DNA of 64,000 bases from NCBI GenBank assembly GCA_019359435.1, contig JAHHHI010000071.1, positions 1-64,000 of the forward strand, in the 5' to 3' direction. Each line of letters opens with the position of its first letter. The first letter of the stretch is position 1. The notes beneath the pieces are model-generated. The model was not told the origin of the DNA. It did no database searches and saw only the letters and a program-made list of their open reading frames with translations. This DNA is from Kaiparowitsia implicata GSE-PSE-MK54-09C (GTDB taxonomy: Bacteria > Cyanobacteriota > Cyanobacteriia > Elainellales > Elainellaceae). Below, in pieces: positions 43,626 through 52,829 of the stretch. The translations under genes were made by a program, and so were the position numbers.

Positions 43626-44654
43626 ATGGATCGATGGCATAGTGGTTTAACACTATTTTTCAGCTTGCTCGTAGAAGCCTTCCCTTTTTTGCTGCTGGGG
43701 GTGATTTTTTCGAGTGTGCTGCTGTTTTTTGTGGATGAGCGTCAGCTAATCCGCGCGATTCCCCGCAACCCAATCCTAGGCGCTTTTGCCGGAAGCCTGA
43801 TTGGGTTTATATTTCCAGTTTGCGAGTGTGGCAATGTGCCGGTGGCGCGGCGGCTGTTGGTGCAAGGCGCACCGACTTCCACGGCTATTGGCTTTTTGTT
43901 GGCGGCTCCTACGGTCAACCCCATTGTGTTTTGGGCCACCTGGACAGCCTTTCGCGATCAGCCCGAAATGGTGTTTTTGCGGGTGGGCTTCTCGCTGGCG
44001 ATCGCCACCATCATTGGCTGGGTGTTTAGCCGTCAGAAAGACATGCGGCCGCTGCTCAACGCCTCAGTGGCGCGCGCCATGCCACTTCCTGCCGACACTA
44101 CCAGCGCTGGCTCTACGGAAACCCCCAGCCTCCTGCAATCGGGCACCTTCATGCTAGGGCAGCCGGGGCAGCCTCAACGATTAGACAGCAGTCTGTGGCA
44201 GGCGGCTGGGGTCGGTGCGACGCCAACTGTCCTATCTAAAGGGGTTAGCGAGCGGTTTCGGCTGCTGGTAGAAAATGTGATTTTGGAGCTGCGAGAGCTG
44301 GGTGGGGTGCTGGTAATCGGCACGGCGATCGCCGCTCTGGTGCAGGTTGCCATTCCCCGCGATGTGGTGCTGGGTCTGGGCCAAAGTCCAGTCACCTCCA
44401 TTTTAGTGATGATGGCTCTCGCCTGGATTGTGTCCATCTGCTCCACAGTGGACTCGTTCTTTGCCCTGTCCTTTGCGTCTACCTTTACGACCGGTTCACT
44501 CCTAGCGTTCTTGGTCTTCGGCCCTATGATTGACCTAAAAAACATCGCGCTGCTAACGTCGGTGTTCCGCACCCGGGCAATTATCTACCTCTTTTTCTTG
44601 GCCGGTCAGCTGACCTTTGTAGGAGCGTTTTTAGTAAATTTGTATCTTGGCTAA
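43626..44654 (+). CDS. DUF318/YraQ-type permease
   Basis: This 342-residue membrane protein has eight or so helices in two halves. The conserved PVCECGNVPVARRLLVQGAP and FLLAAPTVNPIVFWATW are diagnostic of the family. The second half has ICSTVDSFFALSFASTFTTG and FGPMIDLKNIALL. A Pro/Ser/Thr-rich loop of about 70 residues joins the halves. The paired cysteines (CEC) suggest metal or sulfur handling, and Bacillus relatives (YcgR) lie in the zinc regulon. The gene is 46 bp upstream of its usual partner, a TIGR03943 protein. Confidence 0.9.
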   Translation: MDRWHSGLTLFFSLLVEAFPFLLLGVIFSSVLLFFVDERQLIRAIPRNPILGAFAGSLIGFIFPVCECGNVPVARRLLVQGAPTSTAIGFLLAAPTVNPIVFWATWTAFRDQPEMVFLRVGFSLAIATIIGWVFSRQKDMRPLLNASVARAMPLPADTTSAGSTETPSLLQSGTFMLGQPGQPQRLDSSLWQAAGVGATPTVLSKGVSERFRLLVENVILELRELGGVLVIGTAIAALVQVAIPRDVVLGLGQSPVTSILVMMALAWIVSICSTVDSFFALSFASTFTTGSLLAFLVFGPMIDLKNIALLTSVFRTRAIIYLFFLAGQLTFVGAFLVNLYLG

Positions 44655-44700
44655 TCTTGGCTAATTGTTGATCCTCAAGCATTCTAGGCAGTTCTGACTT

Positions 44701-45534
44701 ATGGTTCGTCAACGTCGACGTCGATCCTTAAACCAACCCGCAAAGCAACCACCCACTCCGAAATTCTCTCAGCGTTCGGCGTTAACCTACTGGCTAATTT
44801 GGCTAGATGTGCTGGCGTTGCTGGTCTGGGGGATTGTGCTATTGCGCTTTTGGATTACGGGCCGTGTGAATGTGCTGCTGCACCCAGACTATGTATGGCT
44901 GGCGGTGATGGCGGGCATCATGCTAGTGGGGTTGGCGGGAGCAAAGGTGCTACAGTTGCTGGGACGAGAGGGACGCAGACAAACTGCCGACAGTCGTTCC
45001 ACTGCTCAACACTTTTCGCTGCTGCCTCAGGGATGGAGCAGCCTGTTGCTTCTAGTAGTGGGCATTTTTGGGTTGTTCTATTCGCCTCAGGCGTTTGCTA
45101 GCCAGGTGGCGCTAGAGCGGGGTGTAACTGAAACCCTGACCATGACGCGATCGCAACCTCAGTCATTTCGGGGTGGCACCCGTCCAGAAGATCGCAGTCT
45201 TGTCGATTGGGTGCGGACTCTAAATGTCTACCCTGAACCTGATGCCTACGAAGGCTTACCGGCTCGCATTGAGGGCTTTGTGATTCATCCCCCTGAGTTG
45301 GCGCAGGACTACATAATGCTGGCGCGATTTGTGATCACCTGCTGTGCTGCGGATGTGTATCCAGTCGGGCTTCCGATAAAAATTACAGAGCGCCGTGCTG
45401 CATACCCTCCTGATACTTGGTTGCGGGTGGAAGGGCAAATGGTGACTGAGGATCTAAACGGACTGCGGCAGCTCGTTGTTGATGCAGACGAGCTGATTGC
45501 CATTGATGAACCGGCTAATCCTTACGATTATTGA
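44701..45534 (+). CDS. TIGR03943 family protein, partner of the DUF318 permease
   Basis: This 277-residue protein has a basic N-terminus and three to four membrane segments (up to about residue 135). A C-terminal soluble domain follows, with the conserved RFVITCCAADVYPVGLPI segment and GLPARIEGFVI. Homologues (YcgQ in Bacillus) are always next to a DUF318 permease and are induced by zinc limitation there. The Cys-Cys pair may bind metal. A strong terminator lies 45 bp after the stop. Confidence 0.88.
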   Translation: MVRQRRRRSLNQPAKQPPTPKFSQRSALTYWLIWLDVLALLVWGIVLLRFWITGRVNVLLHPDYVWLAVMAGIMLVGLAGAKVLQLLGREGRRQTADSRSTAQHFSLLPQGWSSLLLLVVGIFGLFYSPQAFASQVALERGVTETLTMTRSQPQSFRGGTRPEDRSLVDWVRTLNVYPEPDAYEGLPARIEGFVIHPPELAQDYIMLARFVITCCAADVYPVGLPIKITERRAAYPPDTWLRVEGQMVTEDLNGLRQLVVDADELIAIDEPANPYDY

Positions 45535-45578
45535 GATAAATGGGATAGCATTGCCCGCTGCAAAACCAAGTTGTCTTA

Positions 45579-45648
45579 CTAGGGGCTATCATCAATTAGC
45601 CGCTAATGGCCCAGAAATGAACGATGACAGCCCCTAGCCTGTTTTTTT
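45579..45648 (+). terminator. rho-independent terminator of the DUF318/TIGR03943 pair
   Basis: CTAGGGGCTATCATC (45579-45593) pairs with GATGACAGCCCCTAG (45623-45637) with one mismatch. Seven Ts follow at 45642-45648. Confidence 0.8.
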
Positions 45649-45812
45649 GGACGGGCGTGGCAACGCTCATAGCACAAGGCTTTTAGTCGGAATTGATGAC
45701 ACGCCCTAAATCCCTTGCAATGAAAGAGCTTGGTTCTTCGAGATGATTTTGGCTGATGTTGTGATCCCGATAGGCCCTAATAGGGATTCGCTGATACACC
45801 GTGAGATCGAGA

Positions 45813-45910
45813 GGGTTATTTCAACCTTGCGCTGCGGGGCTGAAATAACGCGAAGCCGCGTTTACCGCTCGTGGGCAGCACGGGTTTGGGCATTTGTTGA
45901 ACTGACGTTG
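45813..45910 (-). repeat. dispersed two-hairpin repeat, copy 4
   Basis: On the minus strand it reads CAACGTCAGTTCAACAAATG (matching copy 2 at 13608), then a degenerate left hairpin (CCCGTGCTGCCC...). The right module CGTTATTTCAGCCCCGC...GGTTGAAATAACCC follows. The shared leader fixes its orientation. Confidence 0.65.
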
Positions 45911-46586
45911 ATAAAGATTTAATGAGGAGAGCAGGCGATTCGGATTGAGCCAGGGTCAAATGTTTCGTATTGTTGCGCTTTCCTGATGGGGTAGCGACGA
46001 CACTGAAGAACATCCTGTGAGCCGAGTGAACAATTTCAGCTTTTGTAGTGCTGATGTAGTGCTGATGGCTGTCTATGTTTTCCTAGAAGCTTCACACCGC
46101 AAAGTCTCTAGGACAATACCTGTTCTAACTCACTCGACCGCTGCGGTATCCAACGATTATGTGAGGCTGTGCCTTTAGCTAACTCTAGATCAATCTCTAG
46201 ATTCAGTATGGGCAGCGTATACTATTAGCCGCTAGAGTAGTGGTGCCGAACCAGAATATAGCCGATATCGTCAACGGATTATAGGAGCGATCGCCCGAGC
46301 TGCTGACATCCTACATCCATCCTGCTCTTACCTCGCCACCCTCGTTCGCAAAACTCCACCCTCGCAAACCGCCCAACCCTTGCCGAGCGATCGCGATAGA
46401 GCGATACAGTTGCCTTATCTAAATAATTCAGCAGGTTTTTAATGATAAATCCTAGACGCCGCAGGGATTTAAACAAACTTATAGAGACGTCAGGCTATTC
46501 GTCGCCTACTATCTACAGCTTAAAGACTGCTGTTTGAACAAAAATTAGAGAAATAGCCGTATCCCTAAGGGCGACTCGCGCTATAA

Positions 46587-46592
46587 GGGAGG
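46587..46592 (+). promoter_or_regulatory. ribosome binding site supporting a TTG start
   Basis: GGGAGG ends eight bases before TTG 46601. It favours that codon over ATG 46649 for the PgpH-like gene. Confidence 0.6.
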
Positions 46593-46600
46593 CAGGCTGC

Positions 46601-49165
46601 TTGAGTTCAGGTTGGATCGAACCCGTTAGTTTAGCAGTTCATGTACTGATGAAATCTTTTCGACAGTTGGTTCAGCAGGTAAATGCCAGTCGGGCAACAC
46701 ATTTACTCAGCGACCTCAGTACTCGTATTACTGCTTGGGTCAGCAATGTTGCCCAGCCTGATGCTGAAAACGCTGCCACAAATCGAGTGGGTGGTACAGC
46801 GTCTAATGGGCATGGGCGCCGATTGCCACCCCGTCGTAAAACGACACGGGCACCGCGTCTGGCGTCTCAGGTGGTGTTTGTGTTAGCGGCTGTCACGTTG
46901 ACCAGTGCCATTGGCTATCGCCATTACAATGAGCCGCAGTTAGCGGTGGGCAAAGTGTCTCCCCGCACGCTGCGTGCCCCTCAATCGGCCTCGGTTGTAG
47001 ACTCTGAAACCACTGAGCGACGGCGCAGCGATGCCCGTTTGGGGGCGGTGCAGGTGCTGATGCTGGATGAGGGCGTCAACCAAAAAATTTATCAAACCAT
47101 TCAGCGCTATCTGGATGAGGGCGATCGCCTGCGGACTCAGGCGGGCACGTTTCCGTTCACGGCGACAGGAGTGCTGTCTACGGCAACGCAGCGCTATCTG
47201 CGACAAGCCTCTGCCGAAGAGTGGGAGGATGTCTTAGCTCAGGTGGAGGGCGATCGCACGGTTGAGTCTAGTGAGCGCAGCAGCAGTTCTCGGATGCAAT
47301 CATCCAAGGAGCTAGCGGTGCTAGAACTGCAAAACTATCGCAGTAGCCGCGTCTCGGATGAAGACTATACCGCGCTGCGGCAGCTAATCCTGCGGATGCG
47401 GCGCAATTATGAGGGGGCGATCGCCGCGGTGACCCAAGCCGCCGCCCCAGATTCCCCCCAGTTGTTTACAGCAGATTTGCTACACCTGACTGATACCGAA
47501 TGGACTGAGGTCAAGGTTCATACCCGGCGGGTCTTAGAGCGCATGCTGGCTCAGGGCATCTCACCCGGCTTGCCCGAGACTCTCCTATCTGATGCGGTGC
47601 GCATGCAAATTGCCAGCAATGTGCCCCCTCGTGCCGAATCTCACGTCCGGCAACTGTTGTTGGCTTCGCTAGAGCCAAACCTCGTGCCCGACCCGCTGCA
47701 AACTCGGCTGCAGGCTGAGCAGGTGGCCCGTGCGGTAGAGCCCATTCAAGTTTCAGTCCGGCGTGGCGAAGTCATTATTGAAGCCGGACGATCCATCACC
47801 CAACGAGAGTTTGTGCTGCTCGATCACTTTGGCCTAAGCCAGCGGCAAATCAATTGGCCAGGGCTGGTGGGCTTTGCCGTGCTGGTAAGCGGCGGCATGG
47901 TTACATTTTTGTTAGTCGAGCGGCAGTTTCATGCCGGGTTGCGCTGCCGAGACTATGTGCTTGTGACGCTGCTCACCCTCACCACGCCGTTGCTCATGAT
48001 TGTGGGGATCTCCGTCACCAGTCTGCCCGCCGTGGGCTTGCTGGTTTCTAGCTTTTACGGCTCGGCTTTGGGGGTGACTGTCGTCTCGCTGCTGAGTTTA
48101 GCGCTACCCATGGGCATGGATATCGGCGTGCGCCAACTGGCCGCGAGTTCAATTGCAAGCCTGCTGGGAGCCGTGATGGCGGGGCGGCTGCGATCGCGCG
48201 AAGAACTAGCTCTATTGGGCGGCGCGGTGGGCCTCGCTCAGGCCGCTACCTATTTGCTCGTCAGCCTCATTATTACGCCGTGGACTCCCTCGGTGCTGTA
48301 CGCCATTCTCTCGTCTTCGGCAGTGCAGGGCCTGATGGGGGTGGTGTGGAGTATTACAGCTCTGGGCATTAGCCCCTACTTGGAGCAATTTTTCGACTTG
48401 GTTACGCCAATCCGTTTGGCCGAGTTGTCAAACCCCAACCGTTCCCTGCTGAAGCGACTCGCCTCAGAAACTCCCGGCACCTTTCAACACACGCTGTTTG
48501 TGTCGACCCTGGCCGAAGCCGCTGCCCGCAAGCTGGGCTGCAATGTGGAGCTGGTGCGGGCTGGCACGCTTTATCACGATATCGGCAAAATGCATGACCC
48601 CCTCGGGTTTATTGAAAACCAGATGGGCGGCATCAATAAACATGATGTACTGGATGACCCGTGGAAAAGTGCCGAAATCATTCGCAAGCATGTGACGGAA
48701 GGGCTGGTGATGGCGCGAAAGTACCGGCTGCCTAAGGCGATTCGCGCTTTTATTCCCGAGCACCAGGGCACCATGTTCATCACCTACTTCCATCATCAAG
48801 CGCAGCAACGGGCGCAACAAAACCCGACGCTGACTGTGGTGGATGCGGACTTTCGCTACCGCGGCCCCATTCCCCAATCGCGCGAAACAGGGATTGTGAT
48901 GGTGGCGGACTCTTGTGAAGCGGCACTGCGATCGCTCAAAGACGCAACTCCCCAAGAAGCTCTGGCAATGGTGAACCGCATTTTGCGCGCCCGCTGGCAA
49001 GATCAACAGCTGGTGGAATCTGGGTTGCACCGACACGAGATGCCCATCATTGCTGAAGTGTTTGTCAAAGTCTGGCAAGACTATAACCATCAACGCATCG
49101 CCTATCCTCGGGTGGCATCGACGTCGCCTCGCGCTTCTATCACAGAGCCGTTAGCCAAGCGATAA
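46601..49165 (+). CDS. 7TM-HD family phosphohydrolase, PgpH-like
   Basis: This is an 854-residue protein. After a basic N-terminus and one membrane helix (about residue 90), a 300-residue outer domain follows. Seven membrane helices come next (from VGFAVLVSGGMVTFLLVERQ) and then a C-terminal HD domain. The HD domain has HTLFVSTLAEAAARKLG, ELVRAGTLYHDIGKMHDP and AFIPEHQGTMFITYF. This is the architecture of Listeria PgpH, which hydrolyses c-di-AMP. The start is TTG 46601, supported by GGGAGG (46587-46592) eight bases upstream; ATG 46649 has no ribosome site. Confidence 0.92.
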   Translation: MSSGWIEPVSLAVHVLMKSFRQLVQQVNASRATHLLSDLSTRITAWVSNVAQPDAENAATNRVGGTASNGHGRRLPPRRKTTRAPRLASQVVFVLAAVTLTSAIGYRHYNEPQLAVGKVSPRTLRAPQSASVVDSETTERRRSDARLGAVQVLMLDEGVNQKIYQTIQRYLDEGDRLRTQAGTFPFTATGVLSTATQRYLRQASAEEWEDVLAQVEGDRTVESSERSSSSRMQSSKELAVLELQNYRSSRVSDEDYTALRQLILRMRRNYEGAIAAVTQAAAPDSPQLFTADLLHLTDTEWTEVKVHTRRVLERMLAQGISPGLPETLLSDAVRMQIASNVPPRAESHVRQLLLASLEPNLVPDPLQTRLQAEQVARAVEPIQVSVRRGEVIIEAGRSITQREFVLLDHFGLSQRQINWPGLVGFAVLVSGGMVTFLLVERQFHAGLRCRDYVLVTLLTLTTPLLMIVGISVTSLPAVGLLVSSFYGSALGVTVVSLLSLALPMGMDIGVRQLAASSIASLLGAVMAGRLRSREELALLGGAVGLAQAATYLLVSLIITPWTPSVLYAILSSSAVQGLMGVVWSITALGISPYLEQFFDLVTPIRLAELSNPNRSLLKRLASETPGTFQHTLFVSTLAEAAARKLGCNVELVRAGTLYHDIGKMHDPLGFIENQMGGINKHDVLDDPWKSAEIIRKHVTEGLVMARKYRLPKAIRAFIPEHQGTMFITYFHHQAQQRAQQNPTLTVVDADFRYRGPIPQSRETGIVMVADSCEAALRSLKDATPQEALAMVNRILRARWQDQQLVESGLHRHEMPIIAEVFVKVWQDYNHQRIAYPRVASTSPRASITEPLAKR

Positions 49166-49574
49166 GGGGGGTTGGTATTTGGGTAAGGCTTTTGCGGGAG
49201 ACTCTCCGGTAGGGTTTGATGCCAAGCACCCTAGGATCGAATGGCACTGAATTAAGAGGGGTGGGCAATGCCCACCCTACGGTAGATCTAGGATTAGATA
49301 CATTGTGGATATATGAAGTCAGCTGATGTGGAACACTGGCTGCGCTGGCACTGCGCCGATGCTATGGTGCTTGAAACGGCTACCTGTGAGTTGATTGCCC
49401 CTCTTGTTTAATTGCGCTTCTGATAGAGCCAAGATTTTGCTGCAGAGTGATACTCTGGGCTGGGGCGATCGCCATAAATTGCGGCTGTGTCCAAGAAACC
49501 GTACCGAAACTTGATAGCCTTGATGGAGATAGCGGTTAACCCCGCCTGACCAACCTGCAGCAGAGAGTCATCCC
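49166..49574. other. 409-bp gap with a GGGTGGGCA palindrome
   Basis: GGGTGGGCAATGCCCACCC at about 49260-49278 is an almost perfect palindrome followed by TACGG. Very similar palindromes are common between cyanobacterial genes. No gene is seen; the glgA promoter is expected near 49500. Confidence 0.5.
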
Positions 49575-50981
49575 ATGCGTATTTTATTTGTTGGGGCAGA
49601 AGCCGCCCCCATCGCCAAAGTCGGAGGCATGGGAGATGTCATCGGCGCGTTGCCTAGCGTTCTAAGGCGAATGGGTCACGATGTGCGTGTGTTTTTGCCG
49701 TACTACGGCACCCTGCCCGCAAAGCTCAAGATCCCCAGCGACCCGATTTGGTCGGGGAGCGCCATGTTTCAAACCTTTCAGGTGTATGAAACGGTGCTAC
49801 CGGGTACCGAGGTGCCGCTTTATCTGTTTGGGCATCCAGCCTTTGCGCCTAAGCGCATTTATGGCGGAGAAGATGAAGCGTGGCGATTTACGCTATTTTC
49901 TAACGGCGCGGCAGAATTTGCCTGGAATCACTGGAAGCCAGATGTCATTCACTGCCACGACTGGCACACGGGCATGATTCCGGTCTGGATGCATCAATCA
50001 CCGGATATCAGCACCGTCTTCACCATTCACAACCTCGCCTATCAGGGCCCTTCGCGGTATCAACTGGAGCGCATGACCTGGTGCCCGTGGTATATGCAGG
50101 GGCATAACGTGATGGCAGCCGCAGTGCAATATGCCAATAGTGTGACCACTGTCTCTCCTACCTATGCGCAGCAGATTCAGACGAAGGAATATGGTGAGCA
50201 GATGGAGGGGCTACTGTCCTTTATCAGCGGCAGATTGAAAGGCATTGTGAACGGCATTGATACCGAAGCCTTTGACCCCAGCCAAGATACGCAACTGACG
50301 CACCCCTTCACCGCTGAGACGCTAGACAAGCGTCCTAAAAACAAGCAGGCGCTTCAGGATGAGCTGGGCCTGGAGGTTGACCCGGATGTCTTTTTGATGG
50401 GGATGGTGTCGCGGCTGGTTGAGCAAAAAGGGTTGGATCTGATGATCCAAACGATGGATCGGTTTATGGCCTATACCGATGCTCAGTTGATTGTGTTAGG
50501 CACGGGCGATCGCTACTACGAAACAGAACTATGGCAAATTGCGGGTCGGCATCCGGGGCGGATTGCGGTCTACTTAATGTATAGCGACGGTCTGGCCCGA
50601 CGGATCTATGGCGGCTGCGATGCGTTCTTGATGCCCTCCCGGTTTGAACCCTGTGGCATCAGCCAGATGATTGCCATGCGCTATGGCTGTATTCCCATTG
50701 TGCGGCGTACGGGCGGCTTAGTAGATACGGTGCTGCATCATGACCCCATGAAGCAGGTGGGCACTGGCTACTGCTTTGATCGCTATGAACCGTTGGACTT
50801 TTATACCTGTATGGTACGGGCGTGGGAAGGCTTTCACTATAGCGATCGCTGGCAACAGCTACAGCAGCGCGCCATGCGAGAAAACTTTAGCTGGGATCAA
50901 TCGGCTATAGAATACATCACTCTCTACCACCAGATTACGGGGATACCGGAAGAGACCGCTACCCAACCGGCGGGCCTTTGA
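49575..50981 (+). CDS. glgA: glycogen synthase, ADP-glucose type
   Basis: This 468-residue GT5 enzyme transfers glucose from ADP-glucose to alpha-1,4-glucan. The N-terminal [13 protein letters not shown] (15-27) carries the ADP-glucose-binding Lys-Val-Gly-Gly. [13 protein letters not shown] and TIHNLAYQG follow. The C-terminal half has [12 protein letters not shown] and [20 protein letters not shown] with the catalytic Glu. Length is normal. The context gives no operon: the next gene is convergent. Confidence 0.96.
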   Translation: MRILFVGAEAAPIAKVGGMGDVIGALPSVLRRMGHDVRVFLPYYGTLPAKLKIPSDPIWSGSAMFQTFQVYETVLPGTEVPLYLFGHPAFAPKRIYGGEDEAWRFTLFSNGAAEFAWNHWKPDVIHCHDWHTGMIPVWMHQSPDISTVFTIHNLAYQGPSRYQLERMTWCPWYMQGHNVMAAAVQYANSVTTVSPTYAQQIQTKEYGEQMEGLLSFISGRLKGIVNGIDTEAFDPSQDTQLTHPFTAETLDKRPKNKQALQDELGLEVDPDVFLMGMVSRLVEQKGLDLMIQTMDRFMAYTDAQLIVLGTGDRYYETELWQIAGRHPGRIAVYLMYSDGLARRIYGGCDAFLMPSRFEPCGISQMIAMRYGCIPIVRRTGGLVDTVLHHDPMKQVGTGYCFDRYEPLDFYTCMVRAWEGFHYSDRWQQLQQRAMRENFSWDQSAIEYITLYHQITGIPEETATQPAGL

Positions 50982-51075
50982 TGGGTCGTGCAACGCTGAA
51001 TTAACGCAAGCAGTTCAGACCTGTTGCCAAACCTGTTGCCAAACCTATTGTTAGTTGGAGTGAGGGGCGATCGCC

Positions 51076-51990
51076 CTAGCTAGCACGCCGCATCGGAATC
51101 GTGAGAGGGTTACGCGAGTCCTTCAGCGCTTCCAAAAAGGCATAGACCGCTGGGGTATGCAGCGCGTTGGGCAGCACCACCACCCGCACCACCCGTTCTA
51201 AAGGCACGGGCAGTCGCCGCACCTGGATTTTGGCAGGGATGGGCTCTGCCGCTAGCCGCGCCATGATAGACGCGCCCAGCCCCCGCATCACCATGCCGAT
51301 CACGGTGGAATCTTCGTTGATTTTGTAGGCGACCTTGAGCGGTTGTTTCAGCAACGAAAAATGGTTGTGGATAATCAGCGCACAGAAGTCACTATCCGGT
51401 GGCAGAATCATTGGAAATTTCTGCAATTCTTCCCAAGTGATGGGGTCAGAGGCCTGCGTGTCGGGCGGCAGCAGCACTACATATTCATCCCGAAACAGCT
51501 CATGCGTTTCTAGGTCTTTTGTGGGTGGCAAGCAGATGATGCCAATGTCGATGAGACCCTTCATCAGCGCGGGCTCAATGCCGTCGTCGCCCCGATATTC
51601 CGAGATTGAAATGTGAATATCAGGAAAGCGGGCTCGGAAGGTGGCGATCACCTCGGGCAACACATGAGTCGCCACGCTGCGAAAGGCTCCAATGCGCACC
51701 TCACCGCCATCTAGCCCTTTGGCGAGGTTGGCTTCATGATCCATCACTTCAATCAAATGCAGCATTTTGGCTGCATGCTGCACCATCCGCTCGCCCACGG
51801 GAGTCAGGGTGGCCCCATGCCGCCCTCGGGCAAACAACACCACGCCGAGTTCATCTTCTAGTGTGGCGATCGCATGACTCACCGCAGATTGCGAAATCCC
51901 CAAGTGCAGGCCAGCTTCGCTGAAATTTCCCTGTTCGGCAACTGCAGCCAAGGCACGTAATTGTGAGAGCTTGATGTTATCTCGATTCAT
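51076..51990 (-). CDS. LysR-family transcriptional regulator
   Basis: This 304-residue protein has an N-terminal helix-turn-helix (LSQLRALAAVAEQGNFSEAG, then LHLGISQSAVSHAIATLEDE). The effector domain starts EVRIGAFRSVATHVLPEVIA. It is similar in plan to the LysR protein at 42355 but clearly a different subfamily. Upstream (52020-52160) the sequence GTTTCTAGTGTGAGAAC near 52115 is a weak inverted repeat of the T-N11-A kind. The nearest divergent gene is the small protein at 52409. Effector unknown. Confidence 0.92.
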   Translation of the reverse strand: MNRDNIKLSQLRALAAVAEQGNFSEAGLHLGISQSAVSHAIATLEDELGVVLFARGRHGATLTPVGERMVQHAAKMLHLIEVMDHEANLAKGLDGGEVRIGAFRSVATHVLPEVIATFRARFPDIHISISEYRGDDGIEPALMKGLIDIGIICLPPTKDLETHELFRDEYVVLLPPDTQASDPITWEELQKFPMILPPDSDFCALIIHNHFSLLKQPLKVAYKINEDSTVIGMVMRGLGASIMARLAAEPIPAKIQVRRLPVPLERVVRVVVLPNALHTPAVYAFLEALKDSRNPLTIPMRRAS

Positions 51991-52408
51991 AAAGCAAGCA
52001 CCACCTATAACGTGTGTCTTGATTCTCGCTTAGATTATCGGGCGCACCAAGAAAAATCTATTCATTTCATTCATGACGTGCATCCATGCCGCCTGTTGAT
52101 TAACTAATACATTGTTTCTAGTGTGAGAACACATTAGGCATCGCCCAGTCATCCCCATCAATCAGAGCTGATCGAGCTTGTGATTAATTAGATCGTTGAG
52201 AGCATAATGCTGGGAGTCTGATGCTGCACCAAGATTCAGTTTTCGAGTTTTAATCAAGCGTCTAAATAAAGTTGATGTTGGGGATGCCACTGAGTGAGTC
52301 TAGGCAACTCAGCAGCCTTTCTAGAGTGGGCAAAGCTAGCTGCTCAACCCAGCATTCGCTTCGTCCAAAATCTTCTCACAATTCTTCTTCGCACTATAGG
52401 AGCGACCC
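51991..52408. other. 418-bp divergent intergenic region
   Basis: It separates the LysR gene from the small gene at 52409. Apart from a weak LysR-type inverted repeat near 52112-52128, I recognise nothing. Confidence 0.4.
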
Positions 52409-52756
52409 ATGGAAAGCCTCCATAAAGTTTGGGGTGAGCGGTGTGTGCCCTCATCTAGTGATTTGGCTAGTAATCTAGAAAGTCTAAATGGGACTACAAG
52501 TGCAACCAGCACAGAGCGGCGGGATGTGGCAGGGCGGCAGTCGCGTAGAGCACCGCTGAGTGGATTGGGGGCGATCGCCCAGCGCTGGCTGACTCAGATG
52601 GCGGGCAGCACAGACCCACGCATTACCCAAACGTATGATTCCAACGGCCAGCCTCTGTGGACTGTCTATGACCCAATCACACACACCACAACGGCGTTAG
52701 CGTCGGAACAAGAAGTGCGCATCTGGTTAGATCAGCGCTATAACCAGATGCCTTAG
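52409..52756 (+). CDS. small conserved hypothetical protein
   Basis: This is a 115-residue soluble protein. The first half is Ser/Arg-rich and probably disordered. The second half appears folded: DPRITQTYDSNGQPLWTVYD, then ASEQEVRIWLDQRYNQ. The pattern 'W-x-V/Y-D-P-x-T, then S-E-x-E-V-R-x-W-L' recalls small cyanobacterial proteins of unknown function. It lies 73 bp before the AarF/UbiB gene in the same direction. Confidence 0.65.
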   Translation: MESLHKVWGERCVPSSSDLASNLESLNGTTSATSTERRDVAGRQSRRAPLSGLGAIAQRWLTQMAGSTDPRITQTYDSNGQPLWTVYDPITHTTTALASEQEVRIWLDQRYNQMP

Positions 52757-52829
52757 TCTACTGTAGTGCTCGCTTCTGGCGCGACATCCGGATCAAGCGA
52801 ACTCACGCTAGGCTAGGGATACATCCTGT

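Larger units (their letters stand above)
45535..46600. other. 1.07-kb gene-poor region
   Basis: It contains the terminator at 45579-45648 and a dispersed repeat at 45813-45910. The rest holds only short open frames without family features. The final stretch before the PgpH-type gene is moderately AT-rich and should contain its promoter. Confidence 0.5.

Noticed and set aside
45816-46476. Two 65-codon minus-strand frames in the gap before the PgpH-like gene
   Set aside because: One is largely the dispersed repeat read through, and the other has no recognisable features.
49260-49278. GGGTGGGCA/TGCCCACCC palindrome as a novel operator
   Set aside because: Palindromes of this type are common between cyanobacterial genes, so I treat it as a known repeat type.
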